Positions 21,222-30,903 of a stretch of DNA of 64,000 bases are shown piece by piece (the stretch's first letter is position 1; every line of letters begins with the position of its first letter). The stretch is from assembly GCF_023078375.1 (NCBI RefSeq), contig NZ_CP095554.1, positions 4,137,322 through 4,201,321 of the forward strand, given 5' to 3'. Origin of the DNA: Roseomonas gilardii subsp. gilardii. GTDB taxonomy: Bacteria > Pseudomonadota > Alphaproteobacteria > Acetobacterales > Acetobacteraceae. Made by a program: the position numbers and the translations under genes. Under the pieces are notes generated by a model, which saw nothing but the letters and a program-made list of their open reading frames with translations, did not search any database and was not told the DNA's origin.

Positions 21222-22721
21222 TCAGGCCTGCCCCTGCCCTTCCGCCGGCTTAGGGGCGCTTCCGCTCCTCACCTTCTCCTCGATACGGGCGCCGATCTCC
21301 GGGTCGATGCTCTTCCAGTAGGCGAAGGCGCGGCCCAGCACCGGCTCGCGCACGCCGCCCAGCAGGCTGCCCGCCACCGTCTCCACCAACGCCGCGCGCT
21401 CGGCATCGCCCAGGACCTCACGGACAAGGATGCCCGGCTGGGTGAAGTCGTCATCCTCCGGATGCGGCGTATAGGCGCTGCGCACCATGGCGCCGTCGGC
21501 CTCCCAGCCATTGTCGACCGCGCCCTCCTGGTCCGACCAGGGGCGGCCGCCGCTGTTCGGGACATAGACCGGGGCCGCGCCGGTGTGGTGATAGGTCATC
21601 GGCCCGTCCATCATGTAGGTGTTGACCGGCACCTTGGCCTGGTTGACCGGAAGCTGGTGGAAGTTCGCGCCGATCCGGTTGCGCTGCGCGTCGTTATAGG
21701 CGAAGGCCCGGCCCAGCAGCATCTTGTCCGGCGACAGGCCGATGCCCGGCACGGTGTTGCCGGGCGAGAAGGCCGCCTGCTCGATCTGCGCGAAGAAATT
21801 CTCCGGATTCCGGTTCAGCGTCATCGTGCCGACCCGGATCAGCGGATAGTCCTTGTGCGACCAGGTCTTGGTCAGGTCGAACGGATTGATCCGATAGGTC
21901 CGGGCCTCGGCATAGGGCATGACCTGGACGAAGAGATCCCAGGCGGGGAAGTCGCCCCGGGCAATGGCCTCGAACAGGTCGCGGCGATGGTAGTCGGCAT
22001 CGCTCCCCGCCATCGCGGCCGCTTCCGCATTGCTGAAGAACTGCATGCCCTGGCGGGTGTGGAAGTGGTACTTGACCCAGAACTTCTCGCCTTGCGCATT
22101 CACCCACATATAGGTGTGGGAGCCATAGCCGTTCATGTTGCGCCACGTCTTCGGCAGGCCCCGCACCCCCATCAGATAGGTGACCTGGTGCGCGCTTTCC
22201 GGATTCAGCGTCCAGAAGTCCCACTGCATGTGGTTGTCGCGCAGGCCGCTGTCGGGCAGCCGCTTCTGGCTGCGGATGAAGTGCGGGAACTTCATCGGAT
22301 CGCGCACGAAGAAGACCGGCGTGTTGTTGCCGACGAGGTCGTAATTGCCTTCGCTGGTATAGAACTTCAGCGAGAAGCCGCGCACGTCGCGCCAGGTGTC
22401 GGGGCTGCCCTGCTCGCCCGCCACGGTCGAGAAGCGCGCCAGCATCTCGGTCTTCGCCCCCTTCTGGAACAGGGCGGCCTTGGTGTAGCGCGACACGTCC
22501 TCGGAGGTCTCGAAGACACCGAAGGCGCCCGAGCCCTTGGCATGGGGCTGGCGCTCGATCACCTTCTCCCGGTTGAAATGCGCCATCTGCTCCAGGAAAT
22601 GCACGTCGTGCAGGACGACGGGGCCATCGGCGCCGATGGAAAGCGAATTGCGGTCACTGACCGCAGGGGCACCGGTCGTGGTGGTCGAAGGCGCCTTGGT
22701 GTCGAAGATCTCGTCGGACAT
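21222..22721 (-). CDS. katA: Monofunctional haem catalase (small-subunit type)
   Basis: 499 aa. Breaks down hydrogen peroxide. The distal His60 lies in [13 protein letters not shown], Asn133 in [13 protein letters not shown], and the proximal haem ligand Tyr342 in [14 protein letters not shown]. Length and absence of a C-terminal flavodoxin-like domain indicate a small-subunit enzyme. No signal peptide, so cytoplasmic. A good ribosome site (AAAGGAAG) precedes the ATG. It lies downstream of an ankyrin-repeat gene on the same strand with a 308-bp gap that has no gene or clear OxyR site. Confidence 0.96.
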   Translation of the reverse strand: MSDEIFDTKAPSTTTTGAPAVSDRNSLSIGADGPVVLHDVHFLEQMAHFNREKVIERQPHAKGSGAFGVFETSEDVSRYTKAALFQKGAKTEMLARFSTVAGEQGSPDTWRDVRGFSLKFYTSEGNYDLVGNNTPVFFVRDPMKFPHFIRSQKRLPDSGLRDNHMQWDFWTLNPESAHQVTYLMGVRGLPKTWRNMNGYGSHTYMWVNAQGEKFWVKYHFHTRQGMQFFSNAEAAAMAGSDADYHRRDLFEAIARGDFPAWDLFVQVMPYAEARTYRINPFDLTKTWSHKDYPLIRVGTMTLNRNPENFFAQIEQAAFSPGNTVPGIGLSPDKMLLGRAFAYNDAQRNRIGANFHQLPVNQAKVPVNTYMMDGPMTYHHTGAAPVYVPNSGGRPWSDQEGAVDNGWEADGAMVRSAYTPHPEDDDFTQPGILVREVLGDAERAALVETVAGSLLGGVREPVLGRAFAYWKSIDPEIGARIEEKVRSGSAPKPAEGQGQA

Positions 22722-23029
22722 ATCGTTCTTCCTTTCTTGACCGCTCGCTCAGCCGGAAGATCCCATCGCACCGGGAGCCATGCCCGCCCCGGAAGGCCGG
22801 ACGGATCCCCGGCATCGGATCAACCGCGTTCCACCCCAAGCAAGACGTGTTCGTTCATAGTGGCCCGCCTGCCCCCGGAGGACGGTTCAATCCTGCGGGA
22901 GCCCCCCGCCGGCCCCGGGGGATGGGGCGGATAGCCGGAAGCATCGGCCGGGCCCCGTGATTCTGTCCAGCCATAGATCGCAACGCTGCGTGAAGAGGCA
23001 CGGAGCCCCCGTCCCGGCGCGGGCCGGCA

Positions 23030-23569
23030 TCAGCCGGGCGCGGCAATCCGGCGTGCCGCGGCGTCTTCCAGAAGCGCCGCCAAGGCGGCATCGCCGCTGC
23101 CCTGGGCCAGGGTCAGGGCGGAATTCCCCTCCGGGTCCTGGCGCAGCGGATCGGCCCCGGCGGCGAGCAGGATCTCCGCGATCTCCCGCTGGCCGAACAT
23201 GGCCGCGAACATCAGCGGCGTGCGGCCCGCTGCGTTCGGCGCATCGGGATCGGCCCCGGCGGCCAGGAGGATACGGGCGATCTCCGCCTCCCCCTTGAAG
23301 GCCACGCCGGCCAGGGCGGTGCTGCCCTTGGCATCCGGCGCATCCACCGCCGCCCCGCGGGCGAGCAGCAGTTCGGTCGCCTCCTTCTGCCCGTTGTAGG
23401 AGGCGAGCACGACCGGCGGGAAGCCGCGCGCATCCGGCCGGTTCGGGTTCGTCCCGCTGTCCAGGAAAGCGGCCAGCAGGTCCAGGCGCCCGTCACGGAC
23501 GGCGCCATAGAACAGGGCCTCCAGCGCCTCGGGGTCGAGGGGCGGCGTGGGGATGGGGCGGTCGCTCAT
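23030..23569 (-). CDS. Ankyrin-repeat protein
   Basis: 179 aa made of about four ankyrin repeats: GRLDLLAAFLDSGTNPN, QKEATELLLARGAAVD, GEAEIARILLAAGADPD and QREIAEILLAAGADP. No signal peptide or membrane segment, so a soluble protein-binding scaffold. In Pseudomonas an ankyrin protein encoded beside a catalase supports catalase activity; here the same pairing occurs with the ankyrin gene upstream of catalase. The 308-bp gap suggests separate promoters. Partner is inferred. Confidence 0.88.
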   Translation of the reverse strand: MSDRPIPTPPLDPEALEALFYGAVRDGRLDLLAAFLDSGTNPNRPDARGFPPVVLASYNGQKEATELLLARGAAVDAPDAKGSTALAGVAFKGEAEIARILLAAGADPDAPNAAGRTPLMFAAMFGQREIAEILLAAGADPLRQDPEGNSALTLAQGSGDAALAALLEDAAARRIAAPG

Positions 23570-23642
23570 GCCCGCCCATCCTCCGGCGGAAGGCGCCCCC
23601 TCCGCAAGCACTCCCCCAATCCGCCCGCCCCTGGCCCCGGCC

Positions 23643-24284
23643 TCAGCGGCGCGGGCCGCGCTGGCGGTTCAGCGCCAGTTCCTCGGGCGAGAGCTGGAAG
23701 CCCAGCACCACCTGGCGCTGCGCCGCCTCCCCCGGGGTCGCGGCGGGAATGCGGATGGATATCTCCTCGCCACTGGTCTGCACCCGGTTCACATTGGCCG
23801 GGAATTCCACCGCCGCGGTGTAGTTGGCCTTGGCCAGGATGCGCGATTCATCCGCCGTGGTGACCGCCACGAAATAAGGCAGCGCCGCCGTCCGGGTCGT
23901 GGCGGCGGGCCCGCGCTCGGCCGACAGGCCCAGGCGAAGCGTCACGTCCAGGCCCTTATGGCCCGGGGCATAGTCGCACTTGGCCTGATAGCCGGTCAGC
24001 CGCGCATCCAGCACCATGGAGGGGATATCCCGCCCCGGACCGCTGAAGCGGGTGAGGTCCGCCGCATCGCCCAGCAGCGAAACCGCCGGGCAGGGCGCCG
24101 TGGCATTGGCCAAGGGATTCTTGGAATTCGTGCTGTCGCAGCCCGCGAGGCTCGCCATCGCCGCCAGCAGCAGCACCGGAACAGCCCGTACCGGAACAGC
24201 CCGTACTGGGGCGAACAGCCCGGAATGGGCCTTGCCGGAAGGGCCCGGCCGGTCCATTCCCATCCGCCGCAGTTGAAAAGCCAT
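23643..24284 (-). CDS. Conserved hypothetical lipoprotein
   Basis: 213 aa. The N-terminus has a hydrophobic stretch (VLLLAAMASLAG) and a lipobox ending at Cys, so the mature protein should be lipid-anchored. The rest is predicted beta-rich, with paired cysteines in the first half and no recognised catalytic motif. Within the signal region a 15-nt unit is duplicated exactly, giving VRAVP twice. Start choice among ATGs at 24284, 24263 and 24257 is uncertain. Divergent from ispH; the 118-bp spacer must hold both promoters. Confidence 0.7.
   Translation of the reverse strand: MAFQLRRMGMDRPGPSGKAHSGLFAPVRAVPVRAVPVLLLAAMASLAGCDSTNSKNPLANATAPCPAVSLLGDAADLTRFSGPGRDIPSMVLDARLTGYQAKCDYAPGHKGLDVTLRLGLSAERGPAATTRTAALPYFVAVTTADESRILAKANYTAAVEFPANVNRVQTSGEEISIRIPAATPGEAAQRQVVLGFQLSPEELALNRQRGPRR
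24176..24222. repeat. Short direct repeats inside the lipoprotein signal peptide
   Basis: Unit CCGGAACAGCCCGTA occurs at 24176-24190 and again at 24191-24205. The core GAACAGCCCG appears a third time at 24213-24222. The repeat length is a multiple of three, so copy-number change would keep the reading frame. Confidence 0.75.
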
Positions 24285-24402
24285 GCTATACTCCCCCTGT
24301 CCCAGGCGCCCGGGGATCGCTAGGTTGCGCCTGCCCCCGGCCGGGTGACCATCTCCCGGTGCCTGCCGCCACGAACTGGCACGAGAGACGCCCGACGCCA
24401 AC

Positions 24403-25416
24403 ATGCCCCACGACATGCCCGCCCACGACCCCCTCTCCCCGCCGGTCACCGACCGCCCCGCCACCGCCGCCGCCAAGCCGCCGCTGACCGTCCTCCTTGC
24501 CGGGCCACGTGGCTTCTGCGCCGGGGTGGACCGGGCCATCAAGATCGTGGAGGAGGCGCTGAACCGCCGGGGCGCCCCCGTCTATGTGCGCCATGAGATC
24601 GTGCACAACCGCTTCGTGGTGGAGCGGCTGGAGGCGCTGGGTGCCGTCTTCGTCGAGGAACTTTCCGAGATCCCCGATGACGGCCAGCCGGTGGTCTTCT
24701 CCGCCCATGGCGTGCCGAAATCCGTGCCCGCCGAGGCGCAGCGGCGCGAGATGTTCTACCTGGACGCCACCTGCCCGCTGGTGAGCAAGGTCCACCGCGA
24801 GGTGGAACGCCATTCCGCCACCGGGCGGCATATCCTGCTGATCGGCCATGCCGGGCACCCGGAGGTGGTCGGTACCATGGGCCAGCTCCCCGCGGGCTCG
24901 GTGACGCTGGTGGAGGACGCCGCCCAGGCCCGCACCGTGCAGCCGCCCGCCGGCGTGCCGCTCGCCTTCACCACCCAGACCACCCTTTCGGTGGACGACA
25001 CGGTGGAGATCGTGGCGATCCTGCAGGACCGCTTCCCGGACATCTCCAGCCCGACCAAGGAAGACATCTGCTACGCCACCACCAACCGGCAGGCGGCGGT
25101 GAAGGCCATTGCCCCGCGCGCCGAGCTGATGATCGTGGTGGGGGCGCCGAACTCCTCCAACTCCGTCCGGCTGCGGGAGGTGGCGGAGCGCGCCGGCTGC
25201 GCCCGCGCCATCATGGTGCAGCGGGGCCGCGACCTCGACCCGGCCCTGGCCGACGGCGTCACCTCGGTCGGCGTGACCGCGGGCGCCTCGGCGCCGGAGG
25301 TGCTGGTGGACGAGGTGCTCGACCGGCTGCGCACGCGCTTCGACCTGAAGATCGAGGAAGTCGTGGTGGCGCGCGAGAACATCACCTTCAAACTTCCGGC
25401 CGCGCTGAAGGACTGA
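24403..25416 (+). CDS. ispH: 4-hydroxy-3-methylbut-2-enyl diphosphate reductase
   Basis: 337 aa iron-sulphur enzyme, last step of the MEP isoprenoid pathway. The three cluster cysteines are visible: Cys39 in [12 protein letters not shown], Cys124 in [12 protein letters not shown] and Cys223 in [11 protein letters not shown]. Substrate-binding His68 and His102 (SAHG) are in place. A 28-residue Pro/Ala-rich N-terminal extension precedes the core. The stop shares a base with the thrB start (TGATG), giving the familiar alphaproteobacterial order ispH-thrB-rnhA. Confidence 0.97.
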   Translation: MPHDMPAHDPLSPPVTDRPATAAAKPPLTVLLAGPRGFCAGVDRAIKIVEEALNRRGAPVYVRHEIVHNRFVVERLEALGAVFVEELSEIPDDGQPVVFSAHGVPKSVPAEAQRREMFYLDATCPLVSKVHREVERHSATGRHILLIGHAGHPEVVGTMGQLPAGSVTLVEDAAQARTVQPPAGVPLAFTTQTTLSVDDTVEIVAILQDRFPDISSPTKEDICYATTNRQAAVKAIAPRAELMIVVGAPNSSNSVRLREVAERAGCARAIMVQRGRDLDPALADGVTSVGVTAGASAPEVLVDEVLDRLRTRFDLKIEEVVVARENITFKLPAALKD

Positions 25417-26399
25417 TGGCCGTCTACACCGAAGTCACGGAGGCGGCGCTGGCCGCCTTCCTCGCCGATTACGCGATCGGCGAACCCCTTTCCCTGCGCG
25501 GCATCGCGGAGGGCGTGGAGAACAGCAACTTCCTGCTCGACACCACCCATGGCCGTTATGTCCTCACGCTCTACGAGAAGCGCGTGGACCCGGCGGAACT
25601 GCCCTGGTTCCTCGGGCTGATGCGCCACCTCGCCGAACAGGGCGTCGCCTGCCCGCAGCCCGTGCCCGGGCGCGACGGGGAGGCGCTGCGCGAGCTCGCG
25701 GGCCGTCCGGCGGCGATCTGCACCTTCCTGGAGGGCGCCTGGCCGCGCCATGTCACCCCCGCCCATTGCGCCGAGCTCGGCCGTGCCATGGCGGGCCTGC
25801 ACGCGGCGGGCCGTTCCTATGCGGCGGAACGGCCGAACGCCCTGGGCCCCGCCGCCTGGGCGCCGCTGCTGGACCGTTGCCGCGATGGCGGCGACGCGGT
25901 GCAGCCCGGCCTCTGCGACGAGCTGGCGGAGCATCTGGGCCTCATCCTGCATGACTGGCCGAACCTGGCCGAGCGCGATGCCCTGCCGCGCGGACAGATC
26001 CATGCGGACCTCTTCCCGGACAACGCCTTCTTCCAGGGCGAGCACCTGACCGGGCTGATCGACTTCTACTTCGCCTGCACCGACCTGCTCGCCTATGATC
26101 TGGCGATCAGCCTGAACGCCTGGTGCTTCGACGCGGATCTCCGCTTCGTGCCGGAACGCGCGGCGGCGATGCTGACCGCCTACGAGACGCTCCGCCCCCT
26201 TACCCCGGCGGAGCGCGCCGCGCTGCCCGTGCTCTGCGCCGGGGGGGCGATGCGCTTCCTGCTGACACGGCTCTACGACTGGACCCACACGCCGCCCGGC
26301 GCGCTGGTGACGCGCAAGGACCCGCTCGAATACCTCGCGCGGCTGCGGCACTTCATAGGGCAAAAGGCCCTGCCGGGGGTCTTCGCCCATGCCGGCTGA
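25416..26399 (+). CDS. thrB: Homoserine kinase (ThrB, aminoglycoside-phosphotransferase fold)
   Basis: 327 aa. Phosphorylates homoserine in threonine synthesis. This is the APH-like type II enzyme, not the GHMP kinase type. It shows the N-terminal GVENSNFLL nucleotide-binding loop, the catalytic loop [11 protein letters not shown] and the metal-binding Asp in LIDFYFA. Coupled to ispH by TGATG; its 3' end overlaps rnhA by 11 bp. Confidence 0.94.
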   Translation: MAVYTEVTEAALAAFLADYAIGEPLSLRGIAEGVENSNFLLDTTHGRYVLTLYEKRVDPAELPWFLGLMRHLAEQGVACPQPVPGRDGEALRELAGRPAAICTFLEGAWPRHVTPAHCAELGRAMAGLHAAGRSYAAERPNALGPAAWAPLLDRCRDGGDAVQPGLCDELAEHLGLILHDWPNLAERDALPRGQIHADLFPDNAFFQGEHLTGLIDFYFACTDLLAYDLAISLNAWCFDADLRFVPERAAAMLTAYETLRPLTPAERAALPVLCAGGAMRFLLTRLYDWTHTPPGALVTRKDPLEYLARLRHFIGQKALPGVFAHAG

Positions 26400-26892
26400 C
26401 AGCGCGGCGATGGAAGAGGTCCAGGAGGCTTCCCAGGGGGTTTCCCAGGAGGCCGAGGTCGAGATCTGGACCGATGGCGGCTGCAAGCCCAATCCCGGCC
26501 CGGGCGGCTGGGCGGCGATCCTGCGCTACAATGGCCATGAGCGGGAGCTGAGCGGCGGCGATCCGGCCACCACCAACAACCGCATGGAGCTGACCGCGGC
26601 GGCACAGGCGCTGGAGGCGCTCCGGCGCCCCTGCAAGGTCGTGCTGCACACGGACAGCGAATACGTGCGCAACGGCATCTCCCGCTGGGTGCATGGCTGG
26701 GTGCGCAACGGCTGGAAGAACGCGGCAAAGGAGCCGGTGGCGAATTACGAGCTCTGGCAGCGCCTCCTCGCCGCCGCCAAGCCGCACGCCATCGAGTGGC
26801 GCTGGGTGCGCGGCCATTCCGGCGACCCGATGAACGAACGCGCCGACGTTCTGGCCACCGAGGCGCGGAAGGCCATCTCCGGCAAGGGCTGA
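26389..26892 (+). CDS. rnhA: Ribonuclease HI
   Basis: 167 aa. Degrades RNA in RNA/DNA hybrids. Catalytic residues Asp29 ([11 protein letters not shown]), Glu67 (NNRMEL), Asp89 (HTDSEYV) and Asp153 with His142 ([13 protein letters not shown]) are all present. About 20 extra N-terminal residues arise because the start lies inside thrB; an internal ATG (residue 8) could also serve. Last gene of ispH-thrB-rnhA; the window also encodes RNase HII. Confidence 0.96.
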   Translation: MPADSAAMEEVQEASQGVSQEAEVEIWTDGGCKPNPGPGGWAAILRYNGHERELSGGDPATTNNRMELTAAAQALEALRRPCKVVLHTDSEYVRNGISRWVHGWVRNGWKNAAKEPVANYELWQRLLAAAKPHAIEWRWVRGHSGDPMNERADVLATEARKAISGKG

Positions 26893-26920
26893 CGCCCTCG
26901 CCGGAAAGGCCGCTTCCGCC

Positions 26921-27412
26921 TCAGCCGTAGCCCTTCTCCTCCCCCCGGCGGCGCTCCGCCTCGGCCTCCGAGGCCGATTTTTCAGTGACCGAGGCGCCAG
27001 CGGCCGCATCCGTGGCAGCGGCGGCCGCCCCGTCCTGCCCTTCCCCGGCCGGGTGGAAGTCGAATTCCCCCCGCCCGCTCTGCCATTGCTGCACCGTCAG
27101 CACCCGGGCGCCGCCCTCGCTGCCATGTGGGCCATGCACCACCCCGGCCGCGAAGGTCAGGAAGCCGCCAGGACCGAAGCTCTCGCCCGCCTCGGTCAGA
27201 TCGCCTTCCAGCACATAATGCATCTCGGACCCGGCCGCGTGGAAATGCGCCGGGATGCTGCCGCCGGGCGGCAGGTGGACGATGGTGGTGACGACGCCCT
27301 TCTCCTGATCCTCGTTCAGGATCTGCACGCGGAACTCGCCCTCTGCGCCGGGGATCTCGAAGACGACCGGCTCGGCGGCCTCGGCCGCGAGCTTCAGGGG
27401 GATCTGTGTCAT
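26921..27412 (-). CDS. Cupin-domain protein
   Basis: 163 aa. A single cupin barrel with motif 1 PGGSIPAHFH...EMHYVLEG (metal-binding His, His, Glu) and motif 2 GVVHGPHG. The last 40 residues are an Ala/Glu-rich tail of low complexity. No signal peptide. Such small cupins can be dioxygenases, isomerases or sensors; nothing here fixes the role. It converges with rnhA across 28 bp and lies 93 bp downstream of moaB. Confidence 0.8.
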   Translation of the reverse strand: MTQIPLKLAAEAAEPVVFEIPGAEGEFRVQILNEDQEKGVVTTIVHLPPGGSIPAHFHAAGSEMHYVLEGDLTEAGESFGPGGFLTFAAGVVHGPHGSEGGARVLTVQQWQSGRGEFDFHPAGEGQDGAAAAATDAAAGASVTEKSASEAEAERRRGEEKGYG

Positions 27413-27505
27413 GCGGCTTCCTCCGTGGGTCGTCGGAAGCTGGCCACGGATCGCCATCGCGCCAGACCGGACGCACCTTCACGGTTGCAGGAGAAGGAGG
27501 GCCAT

Positions 27506-28045
27506 TCAGCCCCCCGCCAGATGCTCCCGCAGGCGCGGCATCAGCTCCACGAGGTTGCAGGGCTTGTGCCGGGCATCGAGCTGGAAACGCAGGATGTCGT
27601 CCCAGCCATCCTTCACCGCTCCGGTGCTGCCCGGCAGGGCGAAGAGATAGGTGCCACCCGCCACGCCGCCGATGGCGCGGGACTGGATCGTGGAGGTGCC
27701 GATCTTGGCATAGCTCAGCATCCGGAACAGCTCGCCGAAGCCGGCGATCTCCTTCTCCAGCACGCGGGCGAGGGCCTCCGGCGTCACGTCGCGGCCGGTG
27801 ATGCCCGTGCCGCCCGTGCTGATCACCACATCCACCTGCGGATCGGCGATCCAGCGGCGGAGCTGCGCCTCGATGGCATCGGCCTCGTCGCGCAGGATCT
27901 CGCGCGCCGCCAGCCGGTGCCCCGCCGCCTCGATCCGCGCCGCCAGCGTGTCGCCGGACCGGTCGCTGGCGAGGTCGCGTGTGTCGCTCACCGTCAGCAC
28001 CGCGATGTTCACGGGCAGGAAGGTCAGGCTCTCGTCGATCGGCAT
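27506..28045 (-). CDS. moaB: Molybdenum cofactor biosynthesis protein MoaB/Mog type
   Basis: 179 aa. Molybdopterin-binding fold: AVLTVSDTR near the start, [16 protein letters not shown] in the core, and [13 protein letters not shown] near the C-terminus. MoaB/Mog proteins adenylylate molybdopterin or bind it. No other molybdenum cofactor gene adjoins it. It follows the MFS gene by 18 bp on the same strand, so they may share a transcript. Confidence 0.9.
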   Translation of the reverse strand: MPIDESLTFLPVNIAVLTVSDTRDLASDRSGDTLAARIEAAGHRLAAREILRDEADAIEAQLRRWIADPQVDVVISTGGTGITGRDVTPEALARVLEKEIAGFGELFRMLSYAKIGTSTIQSRAIGGVAGGTYLFALPGSTGAVKDGWDDILRFQLDARHKPCNLVELMPRLREHLAGG

Positions 28046-28063
28046 GGCGGCCTCCTCGTCACG

Positions 28064-29299
28064 TCACTCTCCGGCCCCCTGCTTACAGGCTTCCGGAGAT
28101 CCTTCCCATGCACGCCGCCCGAAGCGCCACCACAGCACCAGCGAGGCCAGGAAGGCGGCGAAGGCGAGAAGGGCACCGAGGCCCATGGCCCAGCCCGCGC
28201 CCAGCCCCTCGATGACCGGCACATAGGCCAGCGGCGCGACAGCGGACAGCAGCAGTCCCGGGGTGATCAGCGCCCCGGCGATCCGCCCATAGGCGCGGTG
28301 GTCGAAGAGCGCCAGCGGCAAGGCGCCGCGCGTGATGGTGGTCAGCCCGTTCGCCGCCCCGTAGAGGAGCGAGAAGAGCACCGCCACCGTGACCGAGGTG
28401 CCGCTCCACAGGGCCAGCACGAAGCCGAGGGCGAGCCCGCCCGTGGCGAACAGGTTGAGGCCCAGCGCGCCCATGCGGCTGCCCGACAGGATCTCCGCCA
28501 GCCGTGCGGCGGACTGGCCGATGCCGCGCAGCGTGGCCACCCAGACCGCGGCCGCCACCCCCAGGCCCAGCCCGGAGAGCAGCGTGATCATATGCGCCGA
28601 CATGGCCGCGTTCAGCACGCCGAGGAGCAGGGTGATCGCGGCATAGAGCGCCCCGGCGAGGCGGCGCTCGCCCCCGTCCCGCGCCAGGGCCGGGGCCACG
28701 GGGGCGCCCGGCTTCCCCTGGAAGGCACCGGCGCGGCCGCTGGGGATCAGCAGGTGCAGCGGCAGGGTCAGCAGCGCCGCTCCGGCATAGGCGAGGCAGG
28801 CGCCGCGCCAGCCGAGGTGCTCCGCCAGCAGGTGGCCCAGCGGCCAGAAGACCGTGGAGGCCAGGCCGCCCAGCAGGGTGATCTGCGACATCGCCCGCCG
28901 TGCCCCCGGCCCGCCGATCCGCGCCAGGGCGGCGAAGGCCGCATCGTAGAGGGTCAGGCGCATGGCCAGCCCCAGCAGGGCCCAGGCGGCGTAATAGCCC
29001 ACCACCTCCCGCGCCAGGGCCAGGCCGAGGCAGCCCAGGGCCAGGAGCACGGAGCCGAGCCCCATCACCCGGCGTCCGCCCTGCCGGTCCATCATCCGCC
29101 CGGCCAGGGGGGAGACACCCCCCATCACCAGCAGCGACAGGGCGAAGCCGCCCTGCACCCGCGCCATGCCCCAGCCGAGATCGGCGGCGATGCGCTCCCC
29201 CAGCACGCCGATCAGGTAGTAGCTGACGCCCCAGGCGATGAGCTGCGACAGGCCGAGTGCCCAGACGGTGCGCCGGGGAACGGCGGGAACCGTGGTCAC
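28064..29299 (-). CDS. MFS transporter
   Basis: 411 aa, about 12 hydrophobic segments. The loop between helices 2 and 3 reads GRMMDRQGGRRVMG, the usual major-facilitator signature. Overall it resembles the MCT/OFA-like branch, but the substrate is unknown. The GTG start overlaps the stop of an upstream GNAT fragment (GTGA), so translation is probably coupled to that remnant. The divergent LysR gene is the likely regulator. Confidence 0.85.
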   Translation of the reverse strand: MTTVPAVPRRTVWALGLSQLIAWGVSYYLIGVLGERIAADLGWGMARVQGGFALSLLVMGGVSPLAGRMMDRQGGRRVMGLGSVLLALGCLGLALAREVVGYYAAWALLGLAMRLTLYDAAFAALARIGGPGARRAMSQITLLGGLASTVFWPLGHLLAEHLGWRGACLAYAGAALLTLPLHLLIPSGRAGAFQGKPGAPVAPALARDGGERRLAGALYAAITLLLGVLNAAMSAHMITLLSGLGLGVAAAVWVATLRGIGQSAARLAEILSGSRMGALGLNLFATGGLALGFVLALWSGTSVTVAVLFSLLYGAANGLTTITRGALPLALFDHRAYGRIAGALITPGLLLSAVAPLAYVPVIEGLGAGWAMGLGALLAFAAFLASLVLWWRFGRRAWEGSPEACKQGAGE

Positions 29300-29499
29300 G
29301 GGCGCGGCGGCGGGGCATCGGGCAGGCGCGTGCCGCCCGGCCCCAGCGCGCGCTGCCGCCGGGCGGCCATCTCCTCCAGCCCCGGTGGCACTTCCTCGAA
29401 GGAGGCGCGGCCATGCAGCATATGCCGTGCAGAGATCGCCTGGATCGCGGCGAGATCGCCATCCTGCGCGGGCCGGATGAGGAAAGGGAAAGGCGTCAT
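29296..29499 (-). pseudogene. GNAT acetyltransferase N-terminal remnant (phosphinothricin-acetyltransferase-like)
   Basis: 67 codons. IRPAQDGDLAAIQAI, then HGRASFEEVPPGLEEMAARRQ, match the first 45 residues of phosphinothricin N-acetyltransferase-type GNAT proteins, which normally run to about 170 aa. After RALGPGGTRLP the similarity ends, the tail becomes Pro-rich, and a stop overlaps the MFS start. The acetyl-CoA-binding part is missing, so it cannot be an active acetyltransferase. It may persist as a leader cistron for the transporter. Confidence 0.65.
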
Positions 29500-29558
29500 G
29501 CGATGATGGTCCGAAGGAATGTGGCCGGACTCTTTCACCCTCCGGCGCCATGAGAGAA

Positions 29559-29580
29559 GCTTTGCCTGCTCATGCAAAGC
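29559..29580. promoter_or_regulatory. LysR-type operator in the lysR/MFS divergent spacer
   Basis: Perfect dyad GCTTTGC - 8 nt - GCAAAGC, with a T-N12-A core close to the LysR consensus, 17 bp before the regulator ATG. Its position supports the start at 29598 rather than 29550. Confidence 0.55.
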
Positions 29581-29597
29581 ATCAGGAAAACTTTGGA

Positions 29598-30506
29598 ATG
29601 CGTGACCTCGGCCTCGATCAGCTTCGCAGCTTCACCGATGTGGTGGAGTTGGGCAGCTTCTCGGCCGCGGCGGAGCGGCGCGGCCTTACCCAGCCGGCGA
29701 TCAGCCTGCAGATCCGGCAACTCGAACGACGCCTCGGGGTGCGGCTGATCGAACGCGTGGGCCGGCGCGCCGGGCCGACCGCCGCCGGGCTGGTGCTGCT
29801 CGCCCATGCCCGCCGCATCGGACAGGCGGTGAGCGAGGCGCTGGAGGAACTGGCGCCGCATGCCGAGGGCGTGGCCGGGCGCGTCCGCATCGGCACCGGC
29901 GCCACCGCCTGCATCTACCTGCTGCCGGATGTGCTGCGGGGGCTGCGGCAGCGCTTCCCGGCGCTGGAGATCACCGTCCGCACGGGCAACACGGCCGAGG
30001 TGCTGAAGGCGATCGAGGAGAACGCGCTGGATCTCGGCCTCGTCACCCTGCCCGCCCCCGGCCGCGCCTTCGCCGTCACCCCGGCCCTGGCGGATGAATT
30101 CCTGCTCTTCTCGCCCGCCAGCCTGCCACCGCCGCCCGCCCCGCTGACACCGGAAGCCGTCGCCGCTTTGCCGCTGGTGCTCTACGAGCCCGGCGGCCAC
30201 ACGCGGCGGGTGGTGGACGAATGGTTCGCCGCCGCCGGGCTTCACCCCGTGCCCAGCATGTCCCTGGGCAGTGTCGAGGCGATCAAGGAACTGGTCGGCG
30301 CCGGGCTGGGCCATGCCATCCTGCCCGGCATGGCCTGGCGCGGCAGCGATGACCCGCGCCTCTCGGCCCGCCCCCTGGTGCCGCGCCTGGAACGCCAGCT
30401 CGCCCTGGTGCTGCGCCGGGACAAGCCGCGCCATCCGGGGCTGCGGGAAATGCTGCGGGCGCTGGAGGCCTGTTTCGCCGGCCGGAAGGCGCGTCCGGAT
30501 GGTTGA
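29598..30506 (+). CDS. LysR-family transcriptional regulator
   Basis: 302 aa. The N-terminal winged helix-turn-helix reads LRSFTDVVELGSFSAAAERRGLTQPAIS (residues 6-33), followed by the LERRLGVRLIER wing. The C-terminal effector domain has the two-lobed periplasmic-binding fold. It is divergent from the GNAT-remnant/MFS pair and probably controls it and itself through the dyad at 29559-29580. Effector unknown. ATG 29598 is preferred because an upstream in-frame ATG (29550) would place that operator inside the coding sequence. Confidence 0.9.
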   Translation: MRDLGLDQLRSFTDVVELGSFSAAAERRGLTQPAISLQIRQLERRLGVRLIERVGRRAGPTAAGLVLLAHARRIGQAVSEALEELAPHAEGVAGRVRIGTGATACIYLLPDVLRGLRQRFPALEITVRTGNTAEVLKAIEENALDLGLVTLPAPGRAFAVTPALADEFLLFSPASLPPPPAPLTPEAVAALPLVLYEPGGHTRRVVDEWFAAAGLHPVPSMSLGSVEAIKELVGAGLGHAILPGMAWRGSDDPRLSARPLVPRLERQLALVLRRDKPRHPGLREMLRALEACFAGRKARPDG

Positions 30507-30536
30507 TAGCGCCACGCCCTTGGCTCCGGCCCCGAG

Positions 30537-30580
30537 GGCAAGGCGCCGCCTTTCCCCCGGCCCCTTATCTGCCAGGACGC
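30537..30580. repeat. Dispersed intergenic repeat family 1, copy 1
   Basis: 44 bp downstream of lysR, about 80% identical to 57969-58012 (35 of 44 positions by hand alignment). The shared 3' half ends in GCCAGGACGC. Both copies contain an imperfect hairpin around AAGGCG/CGCCT and lie just after a plus-strand gene. Confidence 0.6.
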
Positions 30581-30736
30581 CCAAGGGTCCCATGGGGCGC
30601 CCTGGCCCCCATTCGTTGGCGCCTGCTGCGGCCGGATCGCGCCGGAGAGCATGGCTCTCCGGCGACTGCGGATGCCACCAGCGCGGACAAGGTGTTGTTT
30701 TTCTTTTCGGGAACCCCGCTGATCCACCCGCGCCAA

Positions 30737-30866
30737 GGGGATCAGCCTACAGACCAATGGCAGCCACCAGCGTCCACGAAAGCCCGGGGTCCGGGGGCCG
30801 GCTTCGGTCCCCCATCCTGGTCATGGGCGGAGAGGGTGTGGGAGAGGCGCCGCCTCTCCCACGGAG
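30737..30866. repeat. Dispersed intergenic repeat family 2, copy 1
   Basis: About 120-bp element shared with 53011-53127. Conserved blocks include GATCAGCC near the left end, ACGAAAGCCCGGGGTCCGGGG in the middle and GTGGGAGAGGCG...CCTCTCCCAC at the right. The right block is a long stem-loop and the middle block a second one. Lies between convergent lysR and the lytic transglycosylase, in a gap (30507-30903) with no gene. Confidence 0.7.
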
Positions 30867-30903
30867 GGTGGCCACGAAGCGTAACGCCTCCGGCCAGCGG
30901 TCT

